Assembly: GCA_904502015.1 (NCBI GenBank)
Contig: CAJGEA010000005.1
Location: 1 to 32,039, forward strand
Source of the DNA: an uncultured Clostridia bacterium
Lineage (GTDB): Bacteria > Bacillota > Clostridia > Oscillospirales > CAG-272
DNA length: 32,039 nt
Reading direction: 5' to 3'
Shown: piece by piece, positions 23,107 to 30,170 of the stretch
How positions within the stretch are numbered: position 1 is the first letter of the stretch
How the letters are laid out: each line of letters starts with the position of its first letter
Notes under the pieces: generated by a model
Database searches by the model: none
What the model was told of the DNA's origin: nothing
What the model saw: only the letters and a program-made list of their open reading frames with translations
Program-made: the position numbers and the translations under genes

Positions 23107-23119
23107 AAGGAGGGATAGT

Positions 23120-25051
23120 ATGGTTTTGAACCGTACCCTTGCGGACAATCCGCAAGTCGTATACGTGATTGATCGAATCAAGAAGCACTCCAGGACGGCG
23201 GCCCTTGACGTTGTGGGTGCGTATAATCTTTTGTGTGACGGCATGACATTGCAAACCGAAGAGGCAACGAGGCGCATCCGACGGGCGTACATCATGTGTA
23301 AATATATGGACCCCGATGCCGAGGACGTGATTTCCATGCTGCTGCTTCACGAGATCGCATTGCGGCGGCCAAGCCTGCGGGTTCTCCTGCAATACGTGAG
23401 TGAGAAGCGCGCCGAGCAGTACCACAAGCAAATGAGTGAGGCGTGTAAGAACGCCCCCGAGCATCCGAATTGGTCTGCCGAGGAGTGTATCAGCTACTAC
23501 GTTATGATGCGTGTCTGCGACAAAATGCTGAACCGTCTGATGCGGACAATGAACAGAAACCGCCTGTCCAACACGTTCGTCATTTCCGACGCGTACGGCA
23601 TGGCCAAGGAGGCGCATATGTGGAGGACGAGAGAAACGGGGGAGCCCTCCCTGGTCCATCCGCTTCGTGTGGCCGAGTTTCTGATGCAGCTCGGGGTGGA
23701 GAGCTCGGTGATTGCGGCGGCCTTGCTCCATGACACGACGGAGAACAAGGATTATCCCGTGGACAGAATTTCCAAGGTATGCGGCGCTAAGGTAGCGCAG
23801 TACGTAGGCGCGCTCGCGTCGGTGCAGGACGCATACATCCGCTGCTCCGTGGACGAAAAGGTCGGCAAGAGATTTGAGAAGCTCTTGCATACGGTGATCG
23901 CCCGCAGGGATATGATCTTTGCGTTGTATATCAAGGCGGCCGATCGAATCCAGGAGCTTCGCGCGATTGAATCCTCTGAGGAGGCTGAGATTCGGGGCCT
24001 GGTAGAGGAAACCCGGCGGGATTACCTGCCCCTTTTCCAGGTATTCAAGTTGAATTACTTTGTGCGCGAGATTGAAAATCTCGTATGGCGCGCCGCCGAC
24101 GTGGATCGCTGTACCAAAATGGAGGCGGCCTACGAGGATATGGTTTCGAGAAACAGCGCCTTTCTCGAGGAGTTCAAGGCACTTCTTCACGACTACATCG
24201 ATCTGGACGTGAATCACTACGCCCTGACGCCTGAGGCGATGGACTACGACGTGGACATTCATGACCGTCGGCTGTTGCCCTACGAGGTGTACGAGTGCCT
24301 GAAGCGCGCCGGCGTGGAGTTTGGAGATCCGACCAAGACGGTTCGTAAGAGTGTGGTTCCCATTTGCGATATCGATATCGTGGTGGATCCTCTGGGTGAG
24401 GGGGCTACGGTGGATACCTTCGTCTCTGAATTTGCCAGGATGTTCAATACCCGCATTTCCGTGACGGGCCGAACCATTATGGATTTCTACGTGGATGCGG
24501 CCGGCGCGTTTGTCTTTGAGGTCGGCGACCGTTATCGCAACGTATTCCGATGCCGTATCGTGAAGCGCAGTGATTACGACGTGCAAAAAACCGGTATTTT
24601 CCTGAAGAGCATACCGGAGGAGATGGAAGAGGATTCCAACGGTAAGACCGAGAAGATCAACGTTCAGCTCAGAAACGGCAAGGTGATCACTCTGCCCAAG
24701 GGGGCGATCGTCATAGACGTCGCCTTTGCCATTCACGAGGAGGTTGGATACGCGGTCAGCTCGGCCATTGTCAACGGACATAAAGCCAGTATTTATAAAA
24801 CTCTTTCGGACGGTGATCGCGTGATCATTGAAACCGATACCCGCAGAGCCGACGGCGTTACGCGCGAGTTTGTTCCTCACGCCCGTATCAGTTGGCTGAA
24901 CTGGGTCGCAACCAAGAGGGCCAAAAAGATGATCATCAATTTCTTGTCTGACCGTTATGAGGGCGACGATCCCAGGTACGAGAACGAGGCGGATACCGCT
25001 ATGGTTCTCTCGTCCGCGGATAAGATTCTGTCGGAGTGGCATCCGACGTAG
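23120..25051 (+). CDS. RelA/SpoT-like protein: HD domain, eroded synthetase region, TGS domain, 643 aa
   Basis: It has RSH architecture. The HD hydrolase region (about 155-290) shows VHPLRVAEFLMQLGVESS, the IAAALLHDTTENKD segment and IKAADRIQELRAI, keeping His180, His204-Asp205 and Asp275; the usual ED after HDxx is EN here. The middle (about 330-490) sits where the (p)ppGpp synthetase lies, but I find none of its catalytic motifs, only weak similarity (ICDIDIVVDPLGEG, DFYVDAAGAFVFEVGDR). The TGS domain (about 512-572) is clear: LRNGKVITLPKGAIVIDVAF, AIHEEVGYAVSSAIVNG and SDGDRVIIET. It is followed by SWLNWVATKRAKKMI, as in RelA/SpoT. The C-terminal ACT domain is absent. It is probably an alarmone-type nucleotide hydrolase or sensor, with the substrate unknown. 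AGGAGGG precedes the ATG at 23120. A canonical RSH is expected elsewhere in the genome. Confidence 0.85.
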   Translation: MVLNRTLADNPQVVYVIDRIKKHSRTAALDVVGAYNLLCDGMTLQTEEATRRIRRAYIMCKYMDPDAEDVISMLLLHEIALRRPSLRVLLQYVSEKRAEQYHKQMSEACKNAPEHPNWSAEECISYYVMMRVCDKMLNRLMRTMNRNRLSNTFVISDAYGMAKEAHMWRTRETGEPSLVHPLRVAEFLMQLGVESSVIAAALLHDTTENKDYPVDRISKVCGAKVAQYVGALASVQDAYIRCSVDEKVGKRFEKLLHTVIARRDMIFALYIKAADRIQELRAIESSEEAEIRGLVEETRRDYLPLFQVFKLNYFVREIENLVWRAADVDRCTKMEAAYEDMVSRNSAFLEEFKALLHDYIDLDVNHYALTPEAMDYDVDIHDRRLLPYEVYECLKRAGVEFGDPTKTVRKSVVPICDIDIVVDPLGEGATVDTFVSEFARMFNTRISVTGRTIMDFYVDAAGAFVFEVGDRYRNVFRCRIVKRSDYDVQKTGIFLKSIPEEMEEDSNGKTEKINVQLRNGKVITLPKGAIVIDVAFAIHEEVGYAVSSAIVNGHKASIYKTLSDGDRVIIETDTRRADGVTREFVPHARISWLNWVATKRAKKMIINFLSDRYEGDDPRYENEADTAMVLSSADKILSEWHPT

Positions 25052-25060
25052 CCACTCACG

Positions 25061-25112
25061 GGGAGGCAGGCACGAATCATCCCCCCGGGGATTGATTCGG
25101 CCGCCCTCCCGC
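25061..25112. other. Large hairpin between the RSH-like and Doc-like genes
   Basis: GAATCA-CCCC pairs with GGGG-TGATTC (25074-25097), and the outer GGGAGGC pairs with GCC-CTCCC, a compound stem without a U-tract. It may stabilise or separate the two cistrons. Confidence 0.5.
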
Positions 25113-25182
25113 GATGATCAACGATCCGGGAAACAGAAGCCCGATAACCACAGAAACCGGAAACCCGGGAAAGGATTTTTTC

Positions 25183-25611
25183 ATGAATAAACTAACACCC
25201 GAACAGCTGGTGCTACTAAATCGAAAAATTGTCGCGGCAAACGAATCCTCCGTTTCGCAGGAAACCATGAACGTTCTGAGGGAAATTGCCGATATTCCGT
25301 ATGTAAAAGATAAGCGGTTTTTCTACGTGCATAAAAACACGATTCATAAAGCGGCCAAGCTGGGGAATCTGATAGCAAGGCGAAAACCGTTCAAGAATGG
25401 AAATCAGGAAACAGCCATATTGGCATTACTGACACTTCTGGATATCAATGGATACAAAATGGCAAATTACAGTCAGGATATGAAAGACCTATGCGCGTGT
25501 TTGGAAAATGAGGAAACAGATGATATTTGCGCGTGGATAAAGGCTCACGTGGTGGATGATGGGTACGGAAATCCCGCTTTTGAGGACGGTGAGGAGTCGG
25601 AGGAAAGATGA
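25183..25611 (+). CDS. Doc/Fic-like protein with degenerate active motif, 142 aa
   Basis: The protein has the size and helical layout of Doc toxins. Its centre reads RKPFKNGNQETAILALLTLL followed by DINGY (residues about 67-91). In Doc this part is H-P-F-x-D-G-N-K-R-T-A followed by 'NGY'. The catalytic histidine is lysine, and the KR after GN is QE, so phosphorylation or AMPylation activity is unlikely unless rescued. The C-terminal segment with 'ICAWIKAHV' matches the Doc end, where one finds 'W...hv'. AAAGGA is upstream of the ATG at 25183. Base composition is AT-richer than in the neighbours, a hint of transfer. No Phd-like antitoxin is beside it; it may itself be an inhibitor or a scaffold. 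The assignment is moderate. Confidence 0.6.
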   Translation: MNKLTPEQLVLLNRKIVAANESSVSQETMNVLREIADIPYVKDKRFFYVHKNTIHKAAKLGNLIARRKPFKNGNQETAILALLTLLDINGYKMANYSQDMKDLCACLENEETDDICAWIKAHVVDDGYGNPAFEDGEESEER

Positions 25612-25688
25612 AAATTCACGATTTACGAATTTAATCACAAATTTAAAAGAAAAATTTACGTTCTTAGTGCGTCTTGTCGTTTTTGATA

Positions 25689-25717
25689 CAGACAAACGGG
25701 GTGCGGTGTGGTACAAT
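25689..25717 (+). promoter_or_regulatory. Probable promoter of the metallophosphoesterase gene
   Basis: CAGACA (25689-25694) and TACAAT (25712-25717) with a 17-base spacer. The -35 box is imperfect. Confidence 0.5.
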
Positions 25718-25758
25718 GTGTGCAGTGATTAAGTGACAAACCATCAGGGGGGCGGTGT

Positions 25759-26547
25759 ATGATATATTACGCTGTGGCGGACGTTCACGGATTCTATACG
25801 CTTTTGGAAAAAGCACTGCGTGACGCGGGCTTCTTTGACGAAACCGAGCCGTGCAAGCTGGTGGTGTGCGGCGATCTTCTGGATCGCGGCTCCGAGGCAA
25901 GGCAGATGATCGACTTCATGCTGCGACTCGCGGAGGAGGACAAGCTGATCTACGTTTTCGGGAATCACGAGGATCTGCTCTATGAGTGCCTGCAGAAAAT
26001 TGTCGGGGGTGACGTTTTTGAGATCGCATCGGGTATGTCCCATCATTACACCAACGGAACGTGGGATACCCTGCTTCAGATCAGTGAGTTGAGTGCTACG
26101 GAGGCGTACAAGGCGCCGCGTGAATTGGTCCGAAGGGTATTGAACTCTCCGTATTACAAAAAACTGTTGCCACTCGGCGTGGATTACTATGAAACTCCGC
26201 ACTATATATTCACTCACGGATGGATACCATCCCATGCGGTCGGGTATAAGCCGTATACGACGTATACGTACGAGCCGGGCTGGCGGGAGGCCGATGAGGA
26301 GCAGTGGCGCCGTGCCCGATGGTACAACGGGATGCAGCTCGCCTGCAAGCAGAAGGTGCTTGAGCCCGAGAAGACCATTGTGTGCGGCCACTGGAACGCA
26401 TCGTACGGACACGCGCATATTCACCGCGCGTGCAGTGAGTGGGGCTCTGACGCCATTTTCAAGCCCTTCCTTGATCATGGCATCATCGCGCTCGACGCGT
26501 GTACAAAATACAGCGGTCAGGTGAACTGCGTGAAAATCGAGGACTAA
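25759..26547 (+). CDS. Calcineurin-like metallophosphoesterase (ApaH/PPP-like), 262 aa
   Basis: It is a two-metal phosphoesterase of the PPP/ApaH group, acting on phosphoproteins, dinucleoside polyphosphates or similar compounds. The metal-binding motifs are in order: DVH (Asp8, His10), GDLLDRG (38-44), GNHE (68-71), a lone histidine in FTHGW (His153) and GHW (210-212) with a histidine at about 218-220. The middle part (about 80-140) is a helical cap. Similar bacterial proteins include diadenosine tetraphosphate hydrolases and Ser/Thr phosphatases of the PrpE type; sequence alone does not decide. A G-rich GGGGGGCGG precedes the ATG at 25759. The gene is monocistronic and ends at the hairpin at 26551-26574. 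It adds a further nucleotide- or phosphate-processing enzyme to this stretch. Confidence 0.9.
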   Translation: MIYYAVADVHGFYTLLEKALRDAGFFDETEPCKLVVCGDLLDRGSEARQMIDFMLRLAEEDKLIYVFGNHEDLLYECLQKIVGGDVFEIASGMSHHYTNGTWDTLLQISELSATEAYKAPRELVRRVLNSPYYKKLLPLGVDYYETPHYIFTHGWIPSHAVGYKPYTTYTYEPGWREADEEQWRRARWYNGMQLACKQKVLEPEKTIVCGHWNASYGHAHIHRACSEWGSDAIFKPFLDHGIIALDACTKYSGQVNCVKIED

Positions 26548-26550
26548 AAA

Positions 26551-26574
26551 AGCGCAAGCGGACACGCTTGCGCT
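26551..26574. terminator. Hairpin after the metallophosphoesterase gene
   Basis: AGCGCAAGCG/CGCTTGCGCT, a 10-bp stem with a 4-base loop, preceded by an A-run (serves the + gene weakly and transcription from the right better). Confidence 0.75.
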
Positions 26575-26593
26575 GAAAAGCTACATACAAATT

Positions 26594-26623
26594 GACACAG
26601 GGCGCAGTCATGCGCCCTGTGTC
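26594..26623. terminator. Hairpin between convergent genes
   Basis: GACACAGGGCGCA (26594-26606) pairs perfectly with TGCGCCCTGTGTC (26611-26623). It lies between the convergent metallophosphoesterase and dGTPase genes, next to the first hairpin. Confidence 0.8.
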
Positions 26624-26637
26624 CTCCTCTGGGGGTA

Positions 26638-27837
26638 TCAGTCGAAATATCCTTTATAATCAATGCTGTGCGGGCTATGGGGGAACAGATGACGGTACAA
26701 GTCGATGAAGTAGTCGTCAGTCATGCTGGCGATGTAGTCCACCACGAGCTGGTTTGGCTCGGTCTGCTCGTACGGCACGGCGCGCTCGTAGTGGGCCCGG
26801 TTGACGTAGCGGATGTGATGCGTGAAGATGGGAGAATTGACATCCTGCGACGTGAGATCGCGGAGCAACCGTTCGTACATCTCAGCCATCATGGGCTTGA
26901 TGTCGGTGTCAAATCTGGCGGCTACCGCGGGGGACAGGTAGATTTTCTCGTAGTTTTCGTTCTTTGCCTTGACCAGGGCGTTGAAGTGCCGCTCGTCCAT
27001 TTTGATGTAGTCCTTGCCGTAGCTGTTTTCGATGATGTTGACGATGAGGTTGTTGATGATCTCGGCGTTTCTCTCGCCGATATCCGAGGGGGAGAAGCTC
27101 TCCGCCGAGATGATATTGGCCTTCTCGGCGTCCTGCCGATCCTTTCCGAGGTAGGCGATGATGTCGGAAATGCGCATCACGCAGCCCTCCAGCGTGGAGG
27201 GAATCAGCGCGCGGACGTTGGTCTTGTCGAGATAGCAGCCCTCGATCATACGGTCGAATTCTTCAAAGGAGGTCAGCGGACACGGACGGTATTCGAGAAG
27301 CTCCAGCTCGCCGTCGTGGCTGGCGATGCCCGAGAGGGTTTGCAGGCTGATGTTGTACGGGTAAATCTGATCCAGCACGCGCACCGAATGGATGTTGTGA
27401 GAAAACCGCCGTCCCGTGTGGGTGCGCAGAAGCTCGTCAAGATACTTTTCCCCCGCGTGACCGAAGGGCGTATGTCCGATATCGTGGCCCAGCGCGATGG
27501 CCTCGATCAGATCAAGATTGAGGTTAAGGGCCTTGCCGATGGTTCGCGCGATACGGGAAACGAGCTGAACGTGCAGGGCGCGGCGGGTGATATCGTCGTT
27601 CCGGTAGAAGGAGAACACCTGCGTTTTGTCGGCGTAGCGATTGTAGTACGGGCAATGCAGGATCTTGTCGATATCGCGGATGAACGCCGTGCGCCAGACG
27701 TTGGCGGTATCACTCTCGCGGTAGGCGCGGCGAACCACGCCTGCCTCGTCAAAGGCGAGGTTGGGGCGCGTGGCGTTTTTCATATCGGTCAGGATGGCGC
27801 GCTCGGTTTTTTCGGATAGCCTTTCGTAGTGCAGCAT
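26638..27837 (-). CDS. dgt: Deoxyguanosinetriphosphate triphosphohydrolase-like protein (dGTPase), 399 aa
   Basis: It hydrolyses dGTP, and probably other dNTPs, to nucleoside plus triphosphate. HD-domain signatures are present: FIRDIDKILHCPYYNRY followed by KTQVF, the 'RRALHVQLVSRIARTIG' segment and LGHDIGHTPFGHAGE (117-130) with the metal-binding HD pair. Later come IASHDGE, and RISDIIAYLGKD with the distal aspartate. The end NQLVVDYIASMTDDYFIDLY matches the dGTPase C-terminus. The ATG at 27837 is preceded by GGGAGGA; the ORF is open further upstream but into the promoter. In many Clostridia dgt lies next to dnaG and the major sigma factor gene; here it is alone. Members of this family limit phage replication by depleting dNTPs, but a housekeeping role is equally likely. 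Confidence 0.92.
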   Translation of the reverse strand: MLHYERLSEKTERAILTDMKNATRPNLAFDEAGVVRRAYRESDTANVWRTAFIRDIDKILHCPYYNRYADKTQVFSFYRNDDITRRALHVQLVSRIARTIGKALNLNLDLIEAIALGHDIGHTPFGHAGEKYLDELLRTHTGRRFSHNIHSVRVLDQIYPYNISLQTLSGIASHDGELELLEYRPCPLTSFEEFDRMIEGCYLDKTNVRALIPSTLEGCVMRISDIIAYLGKDRQDAEKANIISAESFSPSDIGERNAEIINNLIVNIIENSYGKDYIKMDERHFNALVKAKNENYEKIYLSPAVAARFDTDIKPMMAEMYERLLRDLTSQDVNSPIFTHHIRYVNRAHYERAVPYEQTEPNQLVVDYIASMTDDYFIDLYRHLFPHSPHSIDYKGYFD

Positions 27838-27870
27838 AGCTTCCTCCCCGTGGGTGTTGTGAACACCTTT

Positions 27871-27899
27871 ATTATAGCATAGCCGCGGGAAAAAGGCAA
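27871..27899 (-). promoter_or_regulatory. Promoter of the dGTPase gene
   Basis: On the minus strand, TTGCCT (27894-27899) and TATAAT (27871-27876) are 17 bases apart, about 35 bases before the ATG. Confidence 0.75.
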
Positions 27900-27987
27900 G
27901 AGCCAATGCCCATTTTACATGGAAGATCAAAGAATTAAAAGCTTGAACGCTTCAAGCGAAGGATTACTGACAGAAACGGAGAAAAGC

Positions 27988-29349
27988 ATGAGAAGATGTA
28001 CGCAAGCCGAAGAGGGTGACGGAAGGATCCGACGCAAACAGATCCGATGCGCGTTTCGGTTCGAGGGAGAGTTGTATCTCATCCTGACCAATGAGTTGGA
28101 CGAGGACATAGTGACGCGGGGTGAGTGGAATTGGTACGAAGGGTTTACTCACGCGTCGGAGTATGTGTCACGCTCGGCTTTGGATATAGCCGAGAAGATC
28201 GTTGGTCTTCATACGGAAGACCCCGCGCGCTATCCGCTCGTTGGTGAGTGGTACGCCGCCGAGATATACCCAATTGACGGAAGACTCCGATGGCGCCTGA
28301 AAAAAACCAAGCCGTCGACCTTTTCAGGGAAGGTTGGTGCCGTATCCTACCTGCTGCATTGCTTGGTGGCTCTCGCGTGCGTGGCAGTGGTCCTCGTGTC
28401 GAACCGATCGATCATGTGCGATTGGCTGGGTGCTATATGGCCGTTCATTCCGTCGTCCATGTTGCTCGGTGTTGCCTGTGCCGTGGAGCTGGCGGGGAGC
28501 GTGCTTCTGTTTTTTCTGTTCAGACGGGAACGGGGGGCGCTCAGCCTCTTGTGCAATGCGTGCGTTCCGCTGGGGTGCATCATTCTGGTGGGGATGTTCA
28601 ACCGGTATTGGTGGATGCGCATTGTGATTCCCATCGTGTTTTTGGTGGGTTGCCTGCTGGCGATACTGTACGTTGGACTGCTGAAGGGGCATGACGTGAA
28701 GATCGGCAGCAGCCTGAAGACGGCAACGGCGATTCTGGCGTTTGCGCTGGTTGTGATATCCTTTTCCTGCGAATTGAGCGCGCGTACCTATGTAGCGAAA
28801 CCCAATACTCTGCATGAAATGTCGGAAGAGGAAGCGATGGATGAGCTTTCGCGTCGCTGCGCCAACCTGGAGAGGCAAACGTGGGGAACGCTGACTCGGC
28901 AGGAGAAGATTGACCTTTTGCAGTTCATCTGTGATTATGAATGTGCGTTTGTTCTGGGATGTGAGCCCGTTACCGTATGCGCGGGACACACCGACCGCTG
29001 GTCGGTCTTGGGAACCTATTGCAACGGTGACAGAAGCGTTACGATCCGGGAACAGCACCTGCAAAACGGTGGCGTGCTGCGGGTTTTGCAGACGGCGTTG
29101 CACGAAACACGCCACGCATACCAACATAGCCTGGCGGAGATGTATGCCTCATTGAAGCCCCATATTCGGGAGGAACATGAGAATCTGATTCCGTTCATGC
29201 AAGCGCAGGTGTATGAGGGGGAAATTAACAACTATTGCTCGGGAGAGGATGACTACATGGCCTACTACGAGCAGGAAATTGAAAAGGACAGTCGGGCGTG
29301 GGCCAAACAGCGGATTCAGGAAAGCTACCTTATATTTATATACGAATAG
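27988..29349 (+). CDS. Polytopic membrane protein with C-terminal HExxH metallopeptidase-like domain, 453 aa
   Basis: I do not recognise a named family. Residues about 1-110 are a soluble N-terminal domain. Five hydrophobic segments follow (about 117-137, 157-177, 184-205, 210-232 and 245-261). The C-terminal 185 residues contain ALHETRHAYQH with HExxH (HETRH at 372-376), a zinc-metallopeptidase motif. A possible third ligand lies in YYEQEIEKDSRAWA (about 426-439), similar to the 'IExDAR' segment seen in several small zinc peptidases. The topology puts this domain on the far side of the last helix. I place the start at the ATG at 27988, because GGAG lies 7-8 bases upstream; the in-frame ATG at 27919 has no ribosome binding site. 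Substrate and role are unknown. Confidence 0.75.
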   Translation: MRRCTQAEEGDGRIRRKQIRCAFRFEGELYLILTNELDEDIVTRGEWNWYEGFTHASEYVSRSALDIAEKIVGLHTEDPARYPLVGEWYAAEIYPIDGRLRWRLKKTKPSTFSGKVGAVSYLLHCLVALACVAVVLVSNRSIMCDWLGAIWPFIPSSMLLGVACAVELAGSVLLFFLFRRERGALSLLCNACVPLGCIILVGMFNRYWWMRIVIPIVFLVGCLLAILYVGLLKGHDVKIGSSLKTATAILAFALVVISFSCELSARTYVAKPNTLHEMSEEEAMDELSRRCANLERQTWGTLTRQEKIDLLQFICDYECAFVLGCEPVTVCAGHTDRWSVLGTYCNGDRSVTIREQHLQNGGVLRVLQTALHETRHAYQHSLAEMYASLKPHIREEHENLIPFMQAQVYEGEINNYCSGEDDYMAYYEQEIEKDSRAWAKQRIQESYLIFIYE

Positions 29350-29362
29350 AGCAGAGGACAAG

Positions 29363-29398
29363 GGCGTGCCGAGGAAAGCCGTGGCACGCCACGGCTTT
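29363..29398 (+). terminator. Two mutually exclusive hairpins after the membrane peptidase gene
   Basis: AAAGCCGTGG (29375-29384) pairs with CCACGGCTTT (29389-29398) around CACG. Alternatively GGCGTGCC (29363-29370) pairs with GGCACGCC (29383-29390). The first resembles a terminator with a weak T-tract. Confidence 0.5.
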
Positions 29399-29516
29399 CG
29401 AATTGAAAACTTGTCCGGGAGAGCGGGCGGGAAGCAATGGGCGTTTTTTGTCGCATTGGATTTGCTATAATGGAGGTACAAAAACCGCCGAAACAAAAAG
29501 ATGGGAGCGAGATTAT

Positions 29517-30089
29517 ATGGATCTGTTCGATAATATCAGTGAGCCCGAGGATCGCCCCGGGGTTGAATACGCCTGGATCAGGAGACTTGGCTCGCAGGTC
29601 GTGTTCATGAAGCTTCCGCGGGGGGCAACGTGCTACGGCGGACGGAATAAATACGGTCTGCTGGCGAGGAATGTGAGCTTTCTTCAAAGCGCCTCGGTTT
29701 TCTGCGCGGCGAGCCCTGCGACCGAGGCATTCCTGCAGTACGATGTGCAGGAGCTCACACGGGACTGGAATCCCTCTTGGATGCAGTATAAATTTATTGG
29801 TATCGGCGAAGGGGCGCTTTGGGGGTTGACACATCTGTACCACGAGATGCCCTTCCGAAAAATGCTCCTCATCAATATGCCGCTCACGCACGAGCTGGGA
29901 AAAACCGTGGAGCTGCTTTCGGGCGTGGATCGGAACAAACTCTGCTTCGTGTACGGCGATGCCGATCCCTCCTACCGCTACACCCCGCTTTTGCGGCGGC
30001 TGTACGCCGAGGTGATCACCGTCAAGGGCGCGGATCACAGCTTCAGGGGTATGACGGGGAAATTTGCCGATCTGGGCCGCTATTTGTAA
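29517..30089 (+). CDS. Alpha/beta-hydrolase-like protein without nucleophile serine, 190 aa
   Basis: The order of elements fits the core of an alpha/beta hydrolase. KFIGIGEGALWGL (92-104) sits at the nucleophile elbow, where G-x-S-x-G is expected; here the central residue is glutamate (GIGEG). RKMLLINMPL (114-123), KLCFVYGDADPSYRY (141-155, with the acid) and VKGADHSFRGM (169-179, with His174) follow. The length of 190 is short and the usual N-terminal strands are reduced. Catalysis by the classical mechanism is unlikely. The start at 29517 has GGGAGCGAG upstream, and a TATAAT at 29466-29471 gives a weak promoter. The frame is open 73 codons upstream without support. It is followed by the ADP-ribosylglycohydrolase gene after 81 bases on the same strand. 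Confidence 0.7.
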   Translation: MDLFDNISEPEDRPGVEYAWIRRLGSQVVFMKLPRGATCYGGRNKYGLLARNVSFLQSASVFCAASPATEAFLQYDVQELTRDWNPSWMQYKFIGIGEGALWGLTHLYHEMPFRKMLLINMPLTHELGKTVELLSGVDRNKLCFVYGDADPSYRYTPLLRRLYAEVITVKGADHSFRGMTGKFADLGRYL

Positions 30090-30134
30090 CGTAGAAAACG
30101 GATCGAATAGCAACGAACGAAAAAAGAAAGGACT

Positions 30135-30169
30135 CCCTCAATCAGAGGGCGGCCCTCGCAGGGCGAGGG
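30135..30169 (+). promoter_or_regulatory. Hairpins covering the ribosome binding site of the ADP-ribosylglycohydrolase gene
   Basis: CCCTC/GAGGG (30135-30149) is followed by CCCTCG/CGAGGG (30153-30169). The second includes the only G-rich ribosome binding site (CGAGGG) directly before the ATG at 30171. The first CCCTC can also pair with the last GAGGG, so alternative folds are possible. Confidence 0.5.
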
Positions 30170-30170
30170 T

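Noticed and set aside
23081..25042. 653-codon minus-strand frame
   Set aside because: Antisense to the RSH-like gene, which has clear HD and TGS domains.
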